DNA from: Roseovarius marisflavi
Lineage (GTDB): Bacteria; Pseudomonadota; Alphaproteobacteria; Rhodobacterales; Rhodobacteraceae
DNA length: 64,000 nucleotides
Assembly: GCF_900142625.1 (NCBI RefSeq)
Contig: NZ_FRBN01000006.1
Coordinates: 118,278-182,277 of the forward strand
Direction of reading: 5' to 3'
The position numbers and the translations under genes were made by a program. This document shows, one piece after another, positions 35,853 to 46,921 of the stretch (positions are counted from its first letter, which is position 1; every line of letters starts with the position of its first letter). The notes under the pieces are model-generated. The model had not been told where the DNA came from. It saw only the letters and a program-made list of their open reading frames with translations, and did no database searches.

Positions 35853-37370
35853 TCAGACATGCGCCACCTCCATGCCATGCGCGCCACCCATCATCAGGCC
35901 GATTTCTTCCACACCCAACCCCTCGGCGGGCTTGATGTCCGACAGGCGCCCCTCGTTGAGCGCACAAAACCGGTCCGAGATTTCCATCAGCTCGTCAAGG
36001 TCCTGGCTGATACAGATCACCGCCGCGCCATTCGCCGCCAGATCAAGCAGGGCCTGACGGATCGCGGCCGCGGCTGCGGCATCCACGCCCCATGTCGGTT
36101 GATTGACCACCAGAACCTCGGGGCGTTGCAAAACCTCGCGGCCAATCACGAATTTTTGCAGATTCCCCCCCGACAAGGCGCGCGCGGCGGTGCCGGGGCC
36201 GGGGGTGCGCACGTCAAAGGCGGTGATGATCTTGCGGGTAAAGGCCTCGGCGGCGCCCCATTTCAAAAACCCGTTCCGCATCAGGTTCTCGCGCGCCGCG
36301 GCGGTCAGAACCGTGTTCTCGATCAGGCTCATATCCGGCGCGGCGGCATGGCCAAGCCGCTCTTCCGGCGCGGTCAAAAGCCCGCGCGCGCGCCGCTCTG
36401 ATGGCCCAGTCCGCCCGATCCCCTCCCCCTTAAGGCGGATCGCCTCGGTCCCGGCAAGCGCCTCGCCCGAGAGCGCGGCAAGCAATTCATCCTGCCCGTT
36501 CCCTGCTACTCCACCAATGCCAAGCACCTCGCCTGCCTGCACGGCAAAGCTGATGTTTTTCAGCGCGGTGCCAAATTGGCCGGGGGCTGACATGGACAGG
36601 TTGCTCACTTCAATCGCCACCGCCCCAAGATCGCGGCCAACCCGCTTGGGCGCCGCAAAGGCCGAGCCCACCATCATCTCGGCCATGGCCCGCGCCGAGG
36701 TGTCGCGCGGGATGCAGGTGCCCACCGTCTTGCCCAATCGCAGGATCGTGGCGTGATCGCAAAGCGCGCGGATTTCCTCAAGCTTGTGCGAGATATAAAG
36801 GATCGCCACGCCCTCGGCGGTCAGTTTGCGCAGCGTCGTGAACAGGATATCTACTTCCTGCGGGGTCAGCACGCTGGTCGGCTCGTCCATGATCAAAAGC
36901 CTGGGGTCCTGCAACAGACAGCGGATGATCTCGACGCGCTGCCGCTCTCCGGCCGAGAGATCGCCCACCGTGCGGTCAGGATCAAGCGGCAGGCCATAGG
37001 TCTCCGAGACATCCCGGATACGGGTGGCGAGGTCGCGCAGGGCGGGGGGGTGTTCCATGCCAAGGGCAACATTCTCGGCCACGCTCATCGCGTCAAACAG
37101 CGAGAAATGTTGAAACACCATCGCCACCCCGGCGGCGCGGGCCGCGCGCGGTTCGGCCGGGGCATAGGGCGCGCCATGCAGGGTCATGGTTCCGCTATCG
37201 GGGGTGACAAGCCCATAGATCATCTTGACCAGCGTCGATTTCCCGGCGCCGTTTTCGCCCAACAGGGCGTGCACCTCGCCTTCGCGGATCGCAAAAGACA
37301 CCGCGTCATTGGCGACAACCCCGGGGTAGGCCTTGGTCAGACCTTCGACATTCAGAAGCTCCCCTGTCAC
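35853..37370 (-). CDS. ABC transporter ATPase, duplicated domain (purine/nucleoside type)
   Basis: 505 residues holding two ABC domains. First: GENGAGKST (38-46), LSAGERQRVEI and LLIMDEPTSVL. Second: degenerate P-loop GIGGVAGNGQDEL and LSGGNLQKFVIGREV, with EVLVVNQPTWGVD in place of a normal Walker B Asp-Glu. This arrangement is typical of the ribose/BMP-linked ATPases (NupO/YufO-like). The start is GTG at 37368-37370 with GGAGAG upstream; no in-frame ATG fits. First gene of the importer operon, 130 nt after xdhC. Confidence 0.9.
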   Translation of the reverse strand: MTGELLNVEGLTKAYPGVVANDAVSFAIREGEVHALLGENGAGKSTLVKMIYGLVTPDSGTMTLHGAPYAPAEPRAARAAGVAMVFQHFSLFDAMSVAENVALGMEHPPALRDLATRIRDVSETYGLPLDPDRTVGDLSAGERQRVEIIRCLLQDPRLLIMDEPTSVLTPQEVDILFTTLRKLTAEGVAILYISHKLEEIRALCDHATILRLGKTVGTCIPRDTSARAMAEMMVGSAFAAPKRVGRDLGAVAIEVSNLSMSAPGQFGTALKNISFAVQAGEVLGIGGVAGNGQDELLAALSGEALAGTEAIRLKGEGIGRTGPSERRARGLLTAPEERLGHAAAPDMSLIENTVLTAAARENLMRNGFLKWGAAEAFTRKIITAFDVRTPGPGTAARALSGGNLQKFVIGREVLQRPEVLVVNQPTWGVDAAAAAAIRQALLDLAANGAAVICISQDLDELMEISDRFCALNEGRLSDIKPAEGLGVEEIGLMMGGAHGMEVAHV

Positions 37371-37500
37371 GCGGCTCTCTCCCCTGGATGTTCTTGTCTG
37401 GGCATTTTCGCCATGATTGGCCCCTCTGCCCCGGTCAAGACTTTGATTATCTGTAGGGAAATCACCCCTGCGTTGGCAAGTCTCTCTGGGCTTTCAAGTT

Positions 37501-38445
37501 TCATGCGAAGCTGCTTTTGTTCTTTGTGCCTTCATCCGGGGCAGGGTTCAAAATCTCTGCCGCCACGCCAATGGCAATCATCTGCGGATGCTTGCCAAGC
37601 TCGGGTTTTCCAATCGGGCAGGTGATGCGCGCGATCTGATCCGGCACGTGCCCAAGCCCCGCAAGCCGCTTGCGGAACCGCGCCCATTTCGTGGCCGATC
37701 CGATCAGCCCCGCACTGGCAAAGCCATGGGCCAGCAAGCCGTAGCAAAGCTCAAGATCAAGCGCATGCGAATAGGTCAGGACAAGGTGATCAGCCTCCCT
37801 CGGCGCATGCCCGATCAGCCTTGCCGGATCTTGCGCGGGCAGCACCGAAACCCCCTCCGGGATATCCTCGGGAAAGCGGTCCGCGCCGGTATCAACCCAG
37901 GTGATATGCAGCCCCGGCACCGGCGCGAGCACCTGCACGAGCGCGCGCCCGACATGGCCCGCGCCCCAGATCCAGAGCGCGCGGGTGGGCCGCGCGACCG
38001 GTTCCACCAACCAGCCGCCAATCATCTGGGGCTCTGGCATGATGCCCTGCGCGCGTGCGCGCGTCATCAGGCGTTTGACGGCGAGGGGCATCGCGCAACC
38101 GGGCGCACCTGCGCGGGCAATGACGGTCTGATCGGCGAGCGCCTCGACGTCGGCGGCGTCATAGATCTCGCTCAGAACTTCAACCGCCCCGCCACAGCAC
38201 TGGCCCATCTCGGGTCCAAGCGCATGGCGGCTCAACCGGCGCGGCGCGGTTTGCCTGCGCGCCAGCCGGGCCAGTTCATATTCAAGCTTACCGCCCCCGA
38301 TGGTGCCCGATTGCCCGCCCTCCCAGACAAGCATCGCCGCGCCAACCTCGCGCGGGGTCGAGCCATGGGTGGCGGCAATCACGACGCGGCTCACACGCCC
38401 ATGCCGCGCCACTGCGGCGCGCAAGCCGATCAGATCAAACGCCAT
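37501..38445 (-). CDS. xdhC: Xanthine dehydrogenase accessory protein XdhC
   Basis: 314 residues. N-terminal half VVIAATHGSTPREVGAAMLVWEGGQSGTIGGGKLEYE and GPEMGQCCGGAVEVL (conserved Cys pair); C-terminal Rossmann-like LWIWGAGHVGRALVQVL. XdhC inserts the sulfurated molybdenum cofactor into XdhB. The ATG at 38443-38445 overlaps the end of xdhB by 11 nt. An upstream open frame inside xdhB is rejected. Third gene of xdhABC. Confidence 0.93.
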   Translation of the reverse strand: MAFDLIGLRAAVARHGRVSRVVIAATHGSTPREVGAAMLVWEGGQSGTIGGGKLEYELARLARRQTAPRRLSRHALGPEMGQCCGGAVEVLSEIYDAADVEALADQTVIARAGAPGCAMPLAVKRLMTRARAQGIMPEPQMIGGWLVEPVARPTRALWIWGAGHVGRALVQVLAPVPGLHITWVDTGADRFPEDIPEGVSVLPAQDPARLIGHAPREADHLVLTYSHALDLELCYGLLAHGFASAGLIGSATKWARFRKRLAGLGHVPDQIARITCPIGKPELGKHPQMIAIGVAAEILNPAPDEGTKNKSSFA

Positions 38446-40780
38446 TCTTTTGCCTCTGGATTGCGGCAAAGACCTGCTCTGCGGTGGCGGGTGCGTCAAG
38501 GGCCGGATAGCTCTCACCACAGGCCGCAATCGCATCGCTGAGGGCCAGAAATGCCGAAATTCCAAGCATGAAGGGCGGCTCACCGACCGCCTTCGAGCGA
38601 TAAATCGTATCCTCGCGGTTTTGCGCATCCCATAGCGCGACGTTGAATATATCGGGCCGGTCGCTACAGGCCGGAATCTTGTAGGTCGAGGGCGCATGGG
38701 TACTCAGACGCCCGGCCTTGTCCCAGACCAATTCTTCGGTGGTGAGCCAACCGGCCCCCTGCACATAGCCGCCCTCGACCTGGCCGATATCAAGCGCCGG
38801 ATTAAGGCTCGCGCCCGCGTCATGCAGGATATCGGCGCGCAGAATGCGGTTCTCACCGCTCAGCCGGTCAATCACCACCTCGGTCACCGCCACGCCATAG
38901 GCGAAATAGAAAAACGGCCGCCCCGCGCCCTTGACCCGGTCCCAGGCCAGCTTGGGCGTCTTGTAAAAGCCGGTGCTGCTCAGGCTGATGCGATGCTCAT
39001 AGGCAAGCTTGGCGGCCGCCTCAAAGCTCAGCGAATGCGCGCCAAGGCGGACCTGACCGCCCTCAAAGATTACCTCGTCGGCGGGGTGTTGATAATACTC
39101 GGACAGAAACCATTCCATACGCTCTCGTATGGTATCGCAGGCCGCCTTGACCGCCATCCCGTTCAGATCACTGCCCGAACTGGCGGCGGTGGCCGAAGTA
39201 TTGGGCACCTTTGCGGTATCCGTTGCGGTGATCCGGATCGCCTCTGTCTCCAGGCCAAATCGGGCCGCGGCCACCTGTGCCACCTTCTGAAACAGGCCTT
39301 GCCCCATCTCGGTGCCGCCATGGTTAAGATGAACCGAGCCATCCTGATAGACATGCACCAAGGCCCCGGCCTGATTGAGGTGGGTCAGGGTAAAGGAAAT
39401 CCCGAACTTCACCGGCGTGAGGGCGATCCCCTTTTTAAGCACCGGGTTGGCGGCATTCCACTTCGCCACCGCTTCGCCCCGCGCGTGATAATCGCTCGAG
39501 GCCACAAGCGCCTCGGTCATCTCGTGCAGAATGAAATCCTCGACCTGCTGACCATAGGGTGTGGTCTGATATTTCTTCTTGCCCGAAGTATCCTCGGGGG
39601 GGGCCGAAGGCCGGGGGGCAGACAGCCCCCCTCTCTCACTCGCCGCATAGAAATTCCGCTGCCGGATCACAAGCGGGTCTGCCCCAAGGTGATGCGCGAT
39701 ATGATCAAGCACCCGCTCGATGCCCAACATGCCTTGCGGGCCGCCAAAGCCGCGAAAGGCGGTGGCGCTTGCGGTATTGGTGCGCAGGCGGTGCGATTCA
39801 ATCCGTGCGGCGGGCAGGTGATAGGCATTATCGGCATGTAGCATCGCGCGATCAGCCACCGGAAGCGACAGATCCTGGCTCCAGCCGCAGCGGGTATACT
39901 GCACGAACTCGACGCCGCTGATGCGCCCCTCGCCGTCAAACCCGGCGCGATAGGTGATGCGGAAATCATGGCGCTTGCCGGTGATCGCCATGTCGTCATC
40001 GCGATCATAGCGCATCTTGCAGGGGCGCCCCAGCATATCCGCCGCAACCGCGCAGGCGATGGCGGGCACGTTGGCCTGACTTTCCTTGCCGCCAAAGGCG
40101 CCGCCCATGCGCCGGGTTTCCACCCGCACCGCATGCATCGGGCGCCCAAGGGCGTGGGCGACCTTGTGTTGCACCTCGCTCGGGTGCTGGGTCGAGGCAT
40201 GCACGACCATATCGCCGTCCTCTTGCGGCAGTGCGAGCGCGGCCTGACCTTCAAGATAGAAATGTTCCTGACCGCCGATTTCGATTTGGCCCTCGACCCG
40301 GTGTGCGGCCCCGGCGATGGCGGCGGCGGCATCGCCCTTGGCATGGACGCGCGGGCCTTCTTCAAAGCGGGCATCGGCGGCGAGCGCCTCTTCGATGCTC
40401 AGGATCGGGGTTTCTTCGGCATAGCTGATCTCGGCCATGCGCGCGGCGCGCCGCGCCAGAAGGTGCGAGGTGGCGATCACGAGAAAGACCGGCTGGCCGT
40501 GAAAATGCACGCTGCCGTCACTCAACAGCGGCTCGTCATGGGCCGAAGGCGAGGTGTCGGCGTCGCGCGCAAGGTCGCTTGCGGCCAGCACCGCGACCAC
40601 GTCGGGCGCGGCGCGCACCGGGGCAAGATCCATCGCGGTGATGTGCCCACGCGCGATTCGCGCCAGACCAAAGGCCAGGTGCAGCGTGCCCGCAGGCGTC
40701 GGGATGTCATCGACATAGCGTGCGCGCCCGGTCACATGCAGGGCGGCGGCGTCATGGGGCAGGGGGGCGCTGACGGTCAT
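38435..40780 (-). CDS. xdhB: Xanthine dehydrogenase molybdopterin-binding subunit
   Basis: 781 residues. The Moco-binding blocks are [34 protein letters not shown] and [17 protein letters not shown], with the active-site Glu region [13 protein letters not shown] near the end. Oxidises hypoxanthine and xanthine. Residues about 381-403 ([20 protein letters not shown] region) are not part of the family pattern: they are coded by a 62-bp palindromic repeat at 39571-39632 and leave the frame intact, in a surface loop just before [10 protein letters not shown]. Overlaps xdhA by 4 nt. Confidence 0.95.
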   Translation of the reverse strand: MTVSAPLPHDAAALHVTGRARYVDDIPTPAGTLHLAFGLARIARGHITAMDLAPVRAAPDVVAVLAASDLARDADTSPSAHDEPLLSDGSVHFHGQPVFLVIATSHLLARRAARMAEISYAEETPILSIEEALAADARFEEGPRVHAKGDAAAAIAGAAHRVEGQIEIGGQEHFYLEGQAALALPQEDGDMVVHASTQHPSEVQHKVAHALGRPMHAVRVETRRMGGAFGGKESQANVPAIACAVAADMLGRPCKMRYDRDDDMAITGKRHDFRITYRAGFDGEGRISGVEFVQYTRCGWSQDLSLPVADRAMLHADNAYHLPAARIESHRLRTNTASATAFRGFGGPQGMLGIERVLDHIAHHLGADPLVIRQRNFYAASERGGLSAPRPSAPPEDTSGKKKYQTTPYGQQVEDFILHEMTEALVASSDYHARGEAVAKWNAANPVLKKGIALTPVKFGISFTLTHLNQAGALVHVYQDGSVHLNHGGTEMGQGLFQKVAQVAAARFGLETEAIRITATDTAKVPNTSATAASSGSDLNGMAVKAACDTIRERMEWFLSEYYQHPADEVIFEGGQVRLGAHSLSFEAAAKLAYEHRISLSSTGFYKTPKLAWDRVKGAGRPFFYFAYGVAVTEVVIDRLSGENRILRADILHDAGASLNPALDIGQVEGGYVQGAGWLTTEELVWDKAGRLSTHAPSTYKIPACSDRPDIFNVALWDAQNREDTIYRSKAVGEPPFMLGISAFLALSDAIAACGESYPALDAPATAEQVFAAIQRQKNGV
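39571..39632 (+). repeat. 62-bp palindromic repeat within xdhB
   Basis: Head ATTTCTTCTTGCC, middle GGCCGAAGGCC, then the hairpin GGGGGGC-AGACA-GCCCCCC. It matches the copy in xdhA at 59 of 62 positions but lies in the opposite orientation relative to the genes. It is read through in frame. Confidence 0.88.
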
Positions 40781-42201
40781 GCCGTCACCTCATGCAGGCA
40801 AACGCCGGCGCCCCTGTCCTCAAGAAAATAGCGCATCAGCATGTTGCGCGCAGCACTCAGGCGATAGCCACCCGAAGCGCGCATGTCGCTGAGCGGTTGA
40901 AAATCCTGCGCCCAGGCGGGAGCGGCGGCTCTGACGGTCGCCTCACCCCAGTCCTGACCGATCAGGGCGGCCTCGACATGGGATGCGTGTTTGGGGGTGC
41001 CGGCCATGCCGCCAAAGGCAATGCGGGCGCTGGCGACCTTGCCGCCTTCCACCGTGATGTTGAAACAGCCGCAAACCGCCGAGATATCCTGATCAAACCG
41101 CTTGCTGAGCTTGTAACAGCGCAGCCGGTCGGGCGCGCGCGGGATGCTCACCGCCTCGACGAATTCACCGGGCGCGCGATCCTGTTTTCCATACTCTAGA
41201 AAGAACGCCTCAAGGGGAATGGCGCGCTGGGTCTCGCCGCGGCGCAGATGCAGCGTCGCGCCAAGCGCGATCAGGGCCGGTGGGTTGTCCCCGATCGGCG
41301 AGCCATTGGCGATATTGCCGCCAAGGGTGGCGGCATTGCGCACCTGCTCGGAGCCATAGCGCCGGATCATCGCGGCGTAGGAGGGGTGGTGATCGCGCAT
41401 GAGATCATGCATCCGGCTCATGGTGACCCCTGCGCCGATGCGGATGTGATCTTTGTTGATGTTGATCTGTTGCAGATCGGTGCAGTCGGCGAGAAAGACC
41501 GGCTTGGCGATATCGCGCAGACCCTTGGTGACCCAAAGCCCGATATCGGTTGCGCCCGCTATCAGCGCAGCATCTGGGTTTTGCGCATAATAGCACGCCA
41601 ATTCATCGGTGGTTTTGGGGCGCAGGGGCGAAGGGGGGCTGTCTGCCCCCCGGCCTTTGGCCCCCCCCGAGGATATTTCCGGCAAGAAGAAATCAGGATC
41701 ATTGAGCATCTGGCGGTCCTGCATCATCCAACCCGGCACCGGGGCCTTTTCGGCGGCTTTGGCGGCGCGGATGATCGGCGCGTAGCCGGTGCAGCGGCAG
41801 AGGTTGCCCGCGAGCGTGCGGTCATGATCGGTCTCGCAATTGAGGTGCGCGGCGGCCATCGAGGCGATGAAGCCCGGCGTGCAAAACCCACATTGCGAGC
41901 CGTGATGCTCGATCATCGCGCTTTGGACCGGGTGCAGGGCGCCGTCGGGGCCGCTTATCCCCTCGACGGTGCGCAGAGCGCGGCCGTGCAGCTGCGGCAG
42001 AAAGAGAATGCAGGCGTTGAGCGCGCGGGTGCCATTCTTGTCGGTCACCAGAACCGTGCAGGCACCGCAATCGCCCTCGTTGCAGCCTTCCTTGGTGCCG
42101 GTCAGCCCGCGTGTTTCGCGCAGCCAGTCAAGCAGGGTTTGGGTGGGCGCTGCGTCTTGCAGGGCCACAGTCTCTCCGTTGAGAAGAAACGTGATGTTCA
42201 T
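40777..42201 (-). CDS. xdhA: Xanthine dehydrogenase small subunit (2Fe-2S and FAD)
   Basis: 474 residues. First 2Fe-2S cluster by C40, C45, C48, C64 ([13 protein letters not shown]); second by C104, C107, C135, C137 ([16 protein letters not shown]). FAD domain with [15 protein letters not shown] and [23 protein letters not shown]. Passes electrons from the Moco of XdhB to NAD. The linker between the two parts (residues about 170-194, [10 protein letters not shown]...) is coded by a 62-bp repeat. First gene of xdhABC, divergent from dnaE. Confidence 0.95.
   Translation of the reverse strand: MNITFLLNGETVALQDAAPTQTLLDWLRETRGLTGTKEGCNEGDCGACTVLVTDKNGTRALNACILFLPQLHGRALRTVEGISGPDGALHPVQSAMIEHHGSQCGFCTPGFIASMAAAHLNCETDHDRTLAGNLCRCTGYAPIIRAAKAAEKAPVPGWMMQDRQMLNDPDFFLPEISSGGAKGRGADSPPSPLRPKTTDELACYYAQNPDAALIAGATDIGLWVTKGLRDIAKPVFLADCTDLQQININKDHIRIGAGVTMSRMHDLMRDHHPSYAAMIRRYGSEQVRNAATLGGNIANGSPIGDNPPALIALGATLHLRRGETQRAIPLEAFFLEYGKQDRAPGEFVEAVSIPRAPDRLRCYKLSKRFDQDISAVCGCFNITVEGGKVASARIAFGGMAGTPKHASHVEAALIGQDWGEATVRAAAPAWAQDFQPLSDMRASGGYRLSAARNMLMRYFLEDRGAGVCLHEVTA
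41632..41693 (-). repeat. 62-bp palindromic repeat within xdhA
   Basis: Read on the minus strand it starts ATTTCTTCTTGCCGG and ends in the hairpin GGGGGGC-AGACA-GCCCCCC, 59/62 identical to the xdhB copy. It encodes about 21 residues of the linker between the Fe-S and FAD parts. Confidence 0.88.
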
Positions 42202-42361
42202 TGTGAAAACCTGCCGCGTTACCCATGGCTGCCCTGAACGTGTCTGACCTTCGATGCGGCGTAGAAGGCGACGGGCTTGATTGATGTAAGGTCATGAAAG
42301 CGGCGAAAATGGGCTTTGGCAAGTCTTTTGTTTACCGCGCGCCAAGGCTAGTGTCACGAGT

Positions 42362-45300
42362 ATGACATCTGATCCCCGATTCATTCATCTGCGCGTTCAC
42401 ACCGAGTATTCCTTGTTGGAAGGCGCTGTGCGGCTCAAGAAACTTGCCGGTCTTTGCGCCGATGCGGGCATGCCCGCCGTTGCGGTGACCGACACCAACA
42501 ACATGTTTGCGGCACTGGAATTTTCGGTGACCGCCAGCGGGGCGGGCATTCAGCCGATCATGGGCTGTCAGGTCGATCTGGCCTATATCACGGCGGCGCC
42601 GGGTGAGCGGGCCAAGCCCCCCGCACCGGTGGTCTTGCTGGCGCAGAATGAGCGCGGCTATGAGAACCTGATGAAGCTCAATTCCTGCCTTTACCTGCGC
42701 GGCGACGGGGAATTGCCGCATGTGACGGTCAGTGATCTTGGCGAGCACGGCGAAGGGGTGATTTGCCTGACCGGCGGGCCGGATGGGCCGGTGGGGCGGC
42801 TTTTGCGCGGTGCGCAGCGCCCGGCGGCCGAGGCCCTGATGCGCCAGTTCAAGGAAATCTATGGCGACCGGCTTTATGTGGAATTGCAACGCCATCCCGG
42901 TGAGGGCGGCGCGCCCGAGGCCGAGCGGTTATCAGAGCGCGGGTTGATTGAAATGGCCTATGCCATGGATATCCCGCTTGTGGCGACCAATGATGTCTAT
43001 TTCCCCAAATCCGAGATGTACGAGGCGCATGATGCGATGCTTTGCGTGGCCGACGGGGCCTATGTGGATCAGAGCCAGCCGCGCCGCCGCCTGACGCCGC
43101 AGCATTATTTCAAAACGCCGCAGGAAATGGTGACGCTGTTCGCCGATCTGCCCGAGGCGTTGGAAAATACCATCGAGATTGCCAAACGCTGTGCCTTTGG
43201 CACCTATCGGCGCGATCCGATCCTGCCGAAGTTCGCCGATAACGAGGTGGCAGAGCTGCGCCGTCAGGCGATTGCCGGGCTTGAGGCGCGCCTTGCGGTG
43301 ATCCCGCATGCGGCGCCGGTAGAGGATTATGAGGCGCGGCTCGAATTCGAGCTTGGCATTATCGAGGGTATGGGCTTTCCGGGGTATTTCCTGATCGTTG
43401 CCGATTTCATCAAATGGGCCAAGGATAACGACATTCCGGTGGGGCCGGGGCGTGGCTCGGGCGCAGGCAGCCTTGTGGCCTATGCCCTGACGATCACCGA
43501 TCTTGATCCGCTGCGCTATAGCCTTCTGTTCGAGCGGTTTTTGAACCCCGAGCGGGTGTCGATGCCCGACTTTGACATCGATTTCTGCATGGATCGCCGC
43601 GAAGAGGTGATCCAATACGTGCAGGCGAAATACGGGCGCGACAAGGTGGGGCAAATCATCACCTTTGGGGCGCTTTTGTCCAAGGCGGCGGTGCGCGATA
43701 TCGGGCGGGTGTTGCAGATGCCCTATGGCCAGGTGGACCGGATTTCCAAGATGATCCCGGTAGAAGGCGTAAAACCCGTCAGCATCGAACAGGCGCTGGC
43801 GCAGGAAGAGCGGCTTCGCGACGAGGCCAAGAACGAAGAGGTCGTCGACCGCCTGTTGAAATACGGCATGCAGGTCGAGGGGCTGTTGCGCAATGCCTCG
43901 ACCCATGCGGCGGGTGTGGTGATCGGCGACCGGCCGTTGGATGCGCTGGTGCCGCTTTACCGCGATCCGCGATCCGATATGCCCGCGACGCAGTTCAACA
44001 TGAAATGGGTGGAACAGGCCGGCCTCGTCAAGTTCGACTTTCTGGGCCTGAAAACCCTGACCGTCATTCAGAACGCGATTCAGCAGATACACTCGGGCGG
44101 GCGCGATCTTCATGTCGCCGCCGATGGCAGCACGCTTTACGAACCCATCGAGGGCGCGGAAAACGATATCGGGCAAATCCCGCTCGACGACGAAAAGACC
44201 TATGATCTTTATGCGCGGGCCAAGACGGTTGCGGTGTTCCAGGTTGAAAGCTCGGGGATGATGGATGCCCTCAAGCGGATGAAACCCACCTGCATCGAGG
44301 ATATCGTGGCGCTTGTGGCGCTCTATCGTCCCGGCCCGATGGAAAATATCCCGACCTATTGCGAGGTCAAGAACGGGCTGCGCGAGATTGAATCGGTTCA
44401 CCCTCTGATCGACAGCATCCTTGAAGAAACCCAAGGCATCATCGTTTACCAGGAACAGGTGATGCAGATCGCCCAGGTCATGGCCGGCTATAGCCTTGGC
44501 GGCGCCGACCTGTTGCGTCGCGCGATGGGTAAGAAGATCAAAGAGGCGATGGATGCCGAACGGCCCAAATTCGAAAAGGGCGCCGGTGAAAATGGGGTCG
44601 AGAAAAAGAAGGCGAGCGAGGTTTTCGACCTTCTGGAGAAATTCGCCAACTACGGTTTCAACAAATCACACGCCGCCGCCTATGCCGTGGTCAGCTATCA
44701 GACTGCCTGGCTCAAGGCCAATCACCCGGTCGAATTCATGGCCGGGGTGATGAATTGCGATATTCATCTGACTGACAAGTTGGCGGTCTATTTTGAAGAG
44801 GTCAAAAAGGGCCTGCGGCTTGACTGGGTGCCGCCCTGTGTCAACCGCTCCGAGGCGACCTTTGTGGTGCGCGAGGGCGCGTTGCATTATGCGCTGGGCG
44901 GGCTCAAGAATGTCGGCGTCGAGGCGATGAAATTGATCGTGCAGGGGCGCGAGGACAAACCCTTTGCCACGCTGTACGATTTTGCCCGCCGGGTTGATCT
45001 CAAGCGGATCGGCAAGCGCCCGCTTGAAATGCTGGCGCGGGCGGGGGCGTTTGATGCGCTTGATCGCAACCGCCGCCGGGTGTTCGATAGCCTTGAGGGC
45101 TTGATGAATTACTCCGCCGCGATCCATGATCAGAAAAACTCCAATCAGGTGTCGCTGTTTGGCGAGGCGGGTGATGATCTGCCCGAACCAAGGATGAGCC
45201 CGCTTGAAGATTGGCTGCCCGCAGAGCGCTTGACCGAAGAGTTCAAGGCGGTCGGCTTTTACCTCTCGGGGCACCCGCTTGACGACTATATGACCGTGCT

Positions 45301-45862
45301 CAAGCGCAAGGATGTCAAAACCCTCGACGAGGTGATGGCGCGCGCCCAAGGCGGGCCGTTTCTTGCCAAGATGGCGGGTGTCGTGGCCGGGCGGCAGGAA
45401 CGCAAATCGGCGCGCGGCAACCGCTTTGCCTTTGCGCAGCTGTCGGATACCACCGGCGGCTACGAGGTGACGCTGTTTTCAGAAGCGCTTGAAAAATCGC
45501 GCGAATTTCTGGAAACTGGCGCGCAGGTGGTGATCACCGCCGAGGCGACGCTGGAATCCGACCAACTCAAGCTTTTGTGCCGCAGCGTTCAGCCGATTGA
45601 CGGGATGGTCGCCGATGCGGGCGCCGTCGGGTTGCGGATTTTCATTGATCAGCCGGGGGTGATCGCCTCGGTCGCCTCGGTGCTTGATAGCTCCGCGCGC
45701 ACCGTCAAGGCCGGCGGGCGCGGCCCGATCCATTTCTGCCTGATGGGACAGGGATTGCCCGGAGAGGTCGAGGTGGATAGCGGTCAGGAATACCCGGTCA
45801 CCCCGCAAATCAAGGGCGCGATCAAGAGCCTGAGCGGCGTTGTCACGGTCGAGGAAATCTGA
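42362..45862 (+). CDS. dnaE: DNA polymerase III subunit alpha
   Basis: 1166 residues, normal for DnaE1. N-terminal PHP domain (IHLRVHTEYSLLEGAVR), polymerase core with VGPGRGSGAGSLVAY and catalytic Asp residues in MPDFDIDFCMDRREEV (about residues 402-406), the thumb/fingers, a tandem helix-hairpin-helix, and a C-terminal OB fold (GVVAGRQERKSARGN). Replicates the chromosome. ATG at 42362 is the first in the conserved frame. Single gene, divergent from xdhA with 160 nt between. Confidence 0.97.
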   Translation: MTSDPRFIHLRVHTEYSLLEGAVRLKKLAGLCADAGMPAVAVTDTNNMFAALEFSVTASGAGIQPIMGCQVDLAYITAAPGERAKPPAPVVLLAQNERGYENLMKLNSCLYLRGDGELPHVTVSDLGEHGEGVICLTGGPDGPVGRLLRGAQRPAAEALMRQFKEIYGDRLYVELQRHPGEGGAPEAERLSERGLIEMAYAMDIPLVATNDVYFPKSEMYEAHDAMLCVADGAYVDQSQPRRRLTPQHYFKTPQEMVTLFADLPEALENTIEIAKRCAFGTYRRDPILPKFADNEVAELRRQAIAGLEARLAVIPHAAPVEDYEARLEFELGIIEGMGFPGYFLIVADFIKWAKDNDIPVGPGRGSGAGSLVAYALTITDLDPLRYSLLFERFLNPERVSMPDFDIDFCMDRREEVIQYVQAKYGRDKVGQIITFGALLSKAAVRDIGRVLQMPYGQVDRISKMIPVEGVKPVSIEQALAQEERLRDEAKNEEVVDRLLKYGMQVEGLLRNASTHAAGVVIGDRPLDALVPLYRDPRSDMPATQFNMKWVEQAGLVKFDFLGLKTLTVIQNAIQQIHSGGRDLHVAADGSTLYEPIEGAENDIGQIPLDDEKTYDLYARAKTVAVFQVESSGMMDALKRMKPTCIEDIVALVALYRPGPMENIPTYCEVKNGLREIESVHPLIDSILEETQGIIVYQEQVMQIAQVMAGYSLGGADLLRRAMGKKIKEAMDAERPKFEKGAGENGVEKKKASEVFDLLEKFANYGFNKSHAAAYAVVSYQTAWLKANHPVEFMAGVMNCDIHLTDKLAVYFEEVKKGLRLDWVPPCVNRSEATFVVREGALHYALGGLKNVGVEAMKLIVQGREDKPFATLYDFARRVDLKRIGKRPLEMLARAGAFDALDRNRRRVFDSLEGLMNYSAAIHDQKNSNQVSLFGEAGDDLPEPRMSPLEDWLPAERLTEEFKAVGFYLSGHPLDDYMTVLKRKDVKTLDEVMARAQGGPFLAKMAGVVAGRQERKSARGNRFAFAQLSDTTGGYEVTLFSEALEKSREFLETGAQVVITAEATLESDQLKLLCRSVQPIDGMVADAGAVGLRIFIDQPGVIASVASVLDSSARTVKAGGRGPIHFCLMGQGLPGEVEVDSGQEYPVTPQIKGAIKSLSGVVTVEEI

Positions 45863-45984
45863 GGTCGCGGCGATTCCGGCCCGGCCATAAAGGGCCGATT
45901 GTGGGGTGGGCGCGTCTGGGTGCTGGACCGGCGCGCGCGCAATCGGTTAAGACGCGGTGTAGGGTTGACGGGGGAACGCGGCTT

Positions 45985-46917
45985 ATGCGGCAGGCGGTAT
46001 ATCTGGCATTTTGCCTTCTGGCGGTGGCCTGTAGTGATCCGCTCGATCAAATCCCCCGGTTAAGCGGCGAAGACCTTGCTGATGATCCGCCTCAGGTCGG
46101 CCTTGTCCAAAGGCCAGATGTGGGCACCGGCGGCGGCTTTCTTGCGCGGCTGTTGCGGGGCGACGAAGACGACACGGCGAGCGCCGCAGCCGAGGTGACA
46201 GAGGCCGCGCCTGCCCCGGACAGAGAGGCGCAGTTTGCATCCCTTGAAGGCGATGAGGCGATGCATGATGCCGCGCCGATCCCCGAGCAAGCGGTCGCGC
46301 CCGAGCGACAGCCAAAGCCCGACACACGGATTGCCCTCGCAGAGACCTTGAAGCCGGAAACGCCCAAAGGAGGCGGTTTCCTGAGTTTCCTGCGCCCCGC
46401 GACCCCCACTGCGGCAGCATCCACCTCGGACAGCGAGATCGCCCCCGGTACGGTTCTGCCCTATGGGCAGGCGGCGCGGATTTGTGGCCTTGCGCCGCGC
46501 GACATGGGCAAGCGGGTGCAGCAATACCCCGAAAAACGCCCGGTCTACGCGCTTTATGACAGCGATCCGCGCGATGCCGGCCCGCATAGCTTTTACATCA
46601 CCGGCTTTGACGATGGCTGTGCACAGCAATTCACCGCGTCACTTGTGATGTTCGGTTCGGTCGGCCTGCATGAACAGTTGCGTTATGGTCTGCCCGCCAA
46701 GGTGCAGCCCTATAGCGACACCGACAAGGCCTATGAAACCATCAAATCAAAGGTCTGCCGCGTCGGGCGCAAGACACCGTGCGGCGCGTCGCTGTCACGG
46801 CTTGAGCGCAACACCGTGTTTATCACCATCTACAAGAATTTCGGCGGCAATACTGAGTGGTCCGAGATGCTTTTGCATGACCGCAAGATGATCGCGCTTA
46901 GCCATAAGGGCGGCTAG
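45985..46917 (+). CDS. Conserved lipoprotein of unknown function
   Basis: 310 residues. Lipoprotein signal with lipobox LLAVAC (Cys at about residue 16). Residues 30-165 are acidic and Pro/Ala-rich, likely disordered. The C-terminal ~150 residues are well structured in appearance ([54 protein letters not shown]) with four Cys that could pair. Not recognised beyond that. The ATG at 45985 starts at the signal peptide. Ends 5 nt from the convergent slyX. Confidence 0.72.
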   Translation: MRQAVYLAFCLLAVACSDPLDQIPRLSGEDLADDPPQVGLVQRPDVGTGGGFLARLLRGDEDDTASAAAEVTEAAPAPDREAQFASLEGDEAMHDAAPIPEQAVAPERQPKPDTRIALAETLKPETPKGGGFLSFLRPATPTAAASTSDSEIAPGTVLPYGQAARICGLAPRDMGKRVQQYPEKRPVYALYDSDPRDAGPHSFYITGFDDGCAQQFTASLVMFGSVGLHEQLRYGLPAKVQPYSDTDKAYETIKSKVCRVGRKTPCGASLSRLERNTVFITIYKNFGGNTEWSEMLLHDRKMIALSHKGG

Positions 46918-46921
46918 CGCA

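Noticed and set aside
42932..44434. 500-codon minus-strand frame
   Set aside because: Antisense to dnaE, which has all polymerase motifs.
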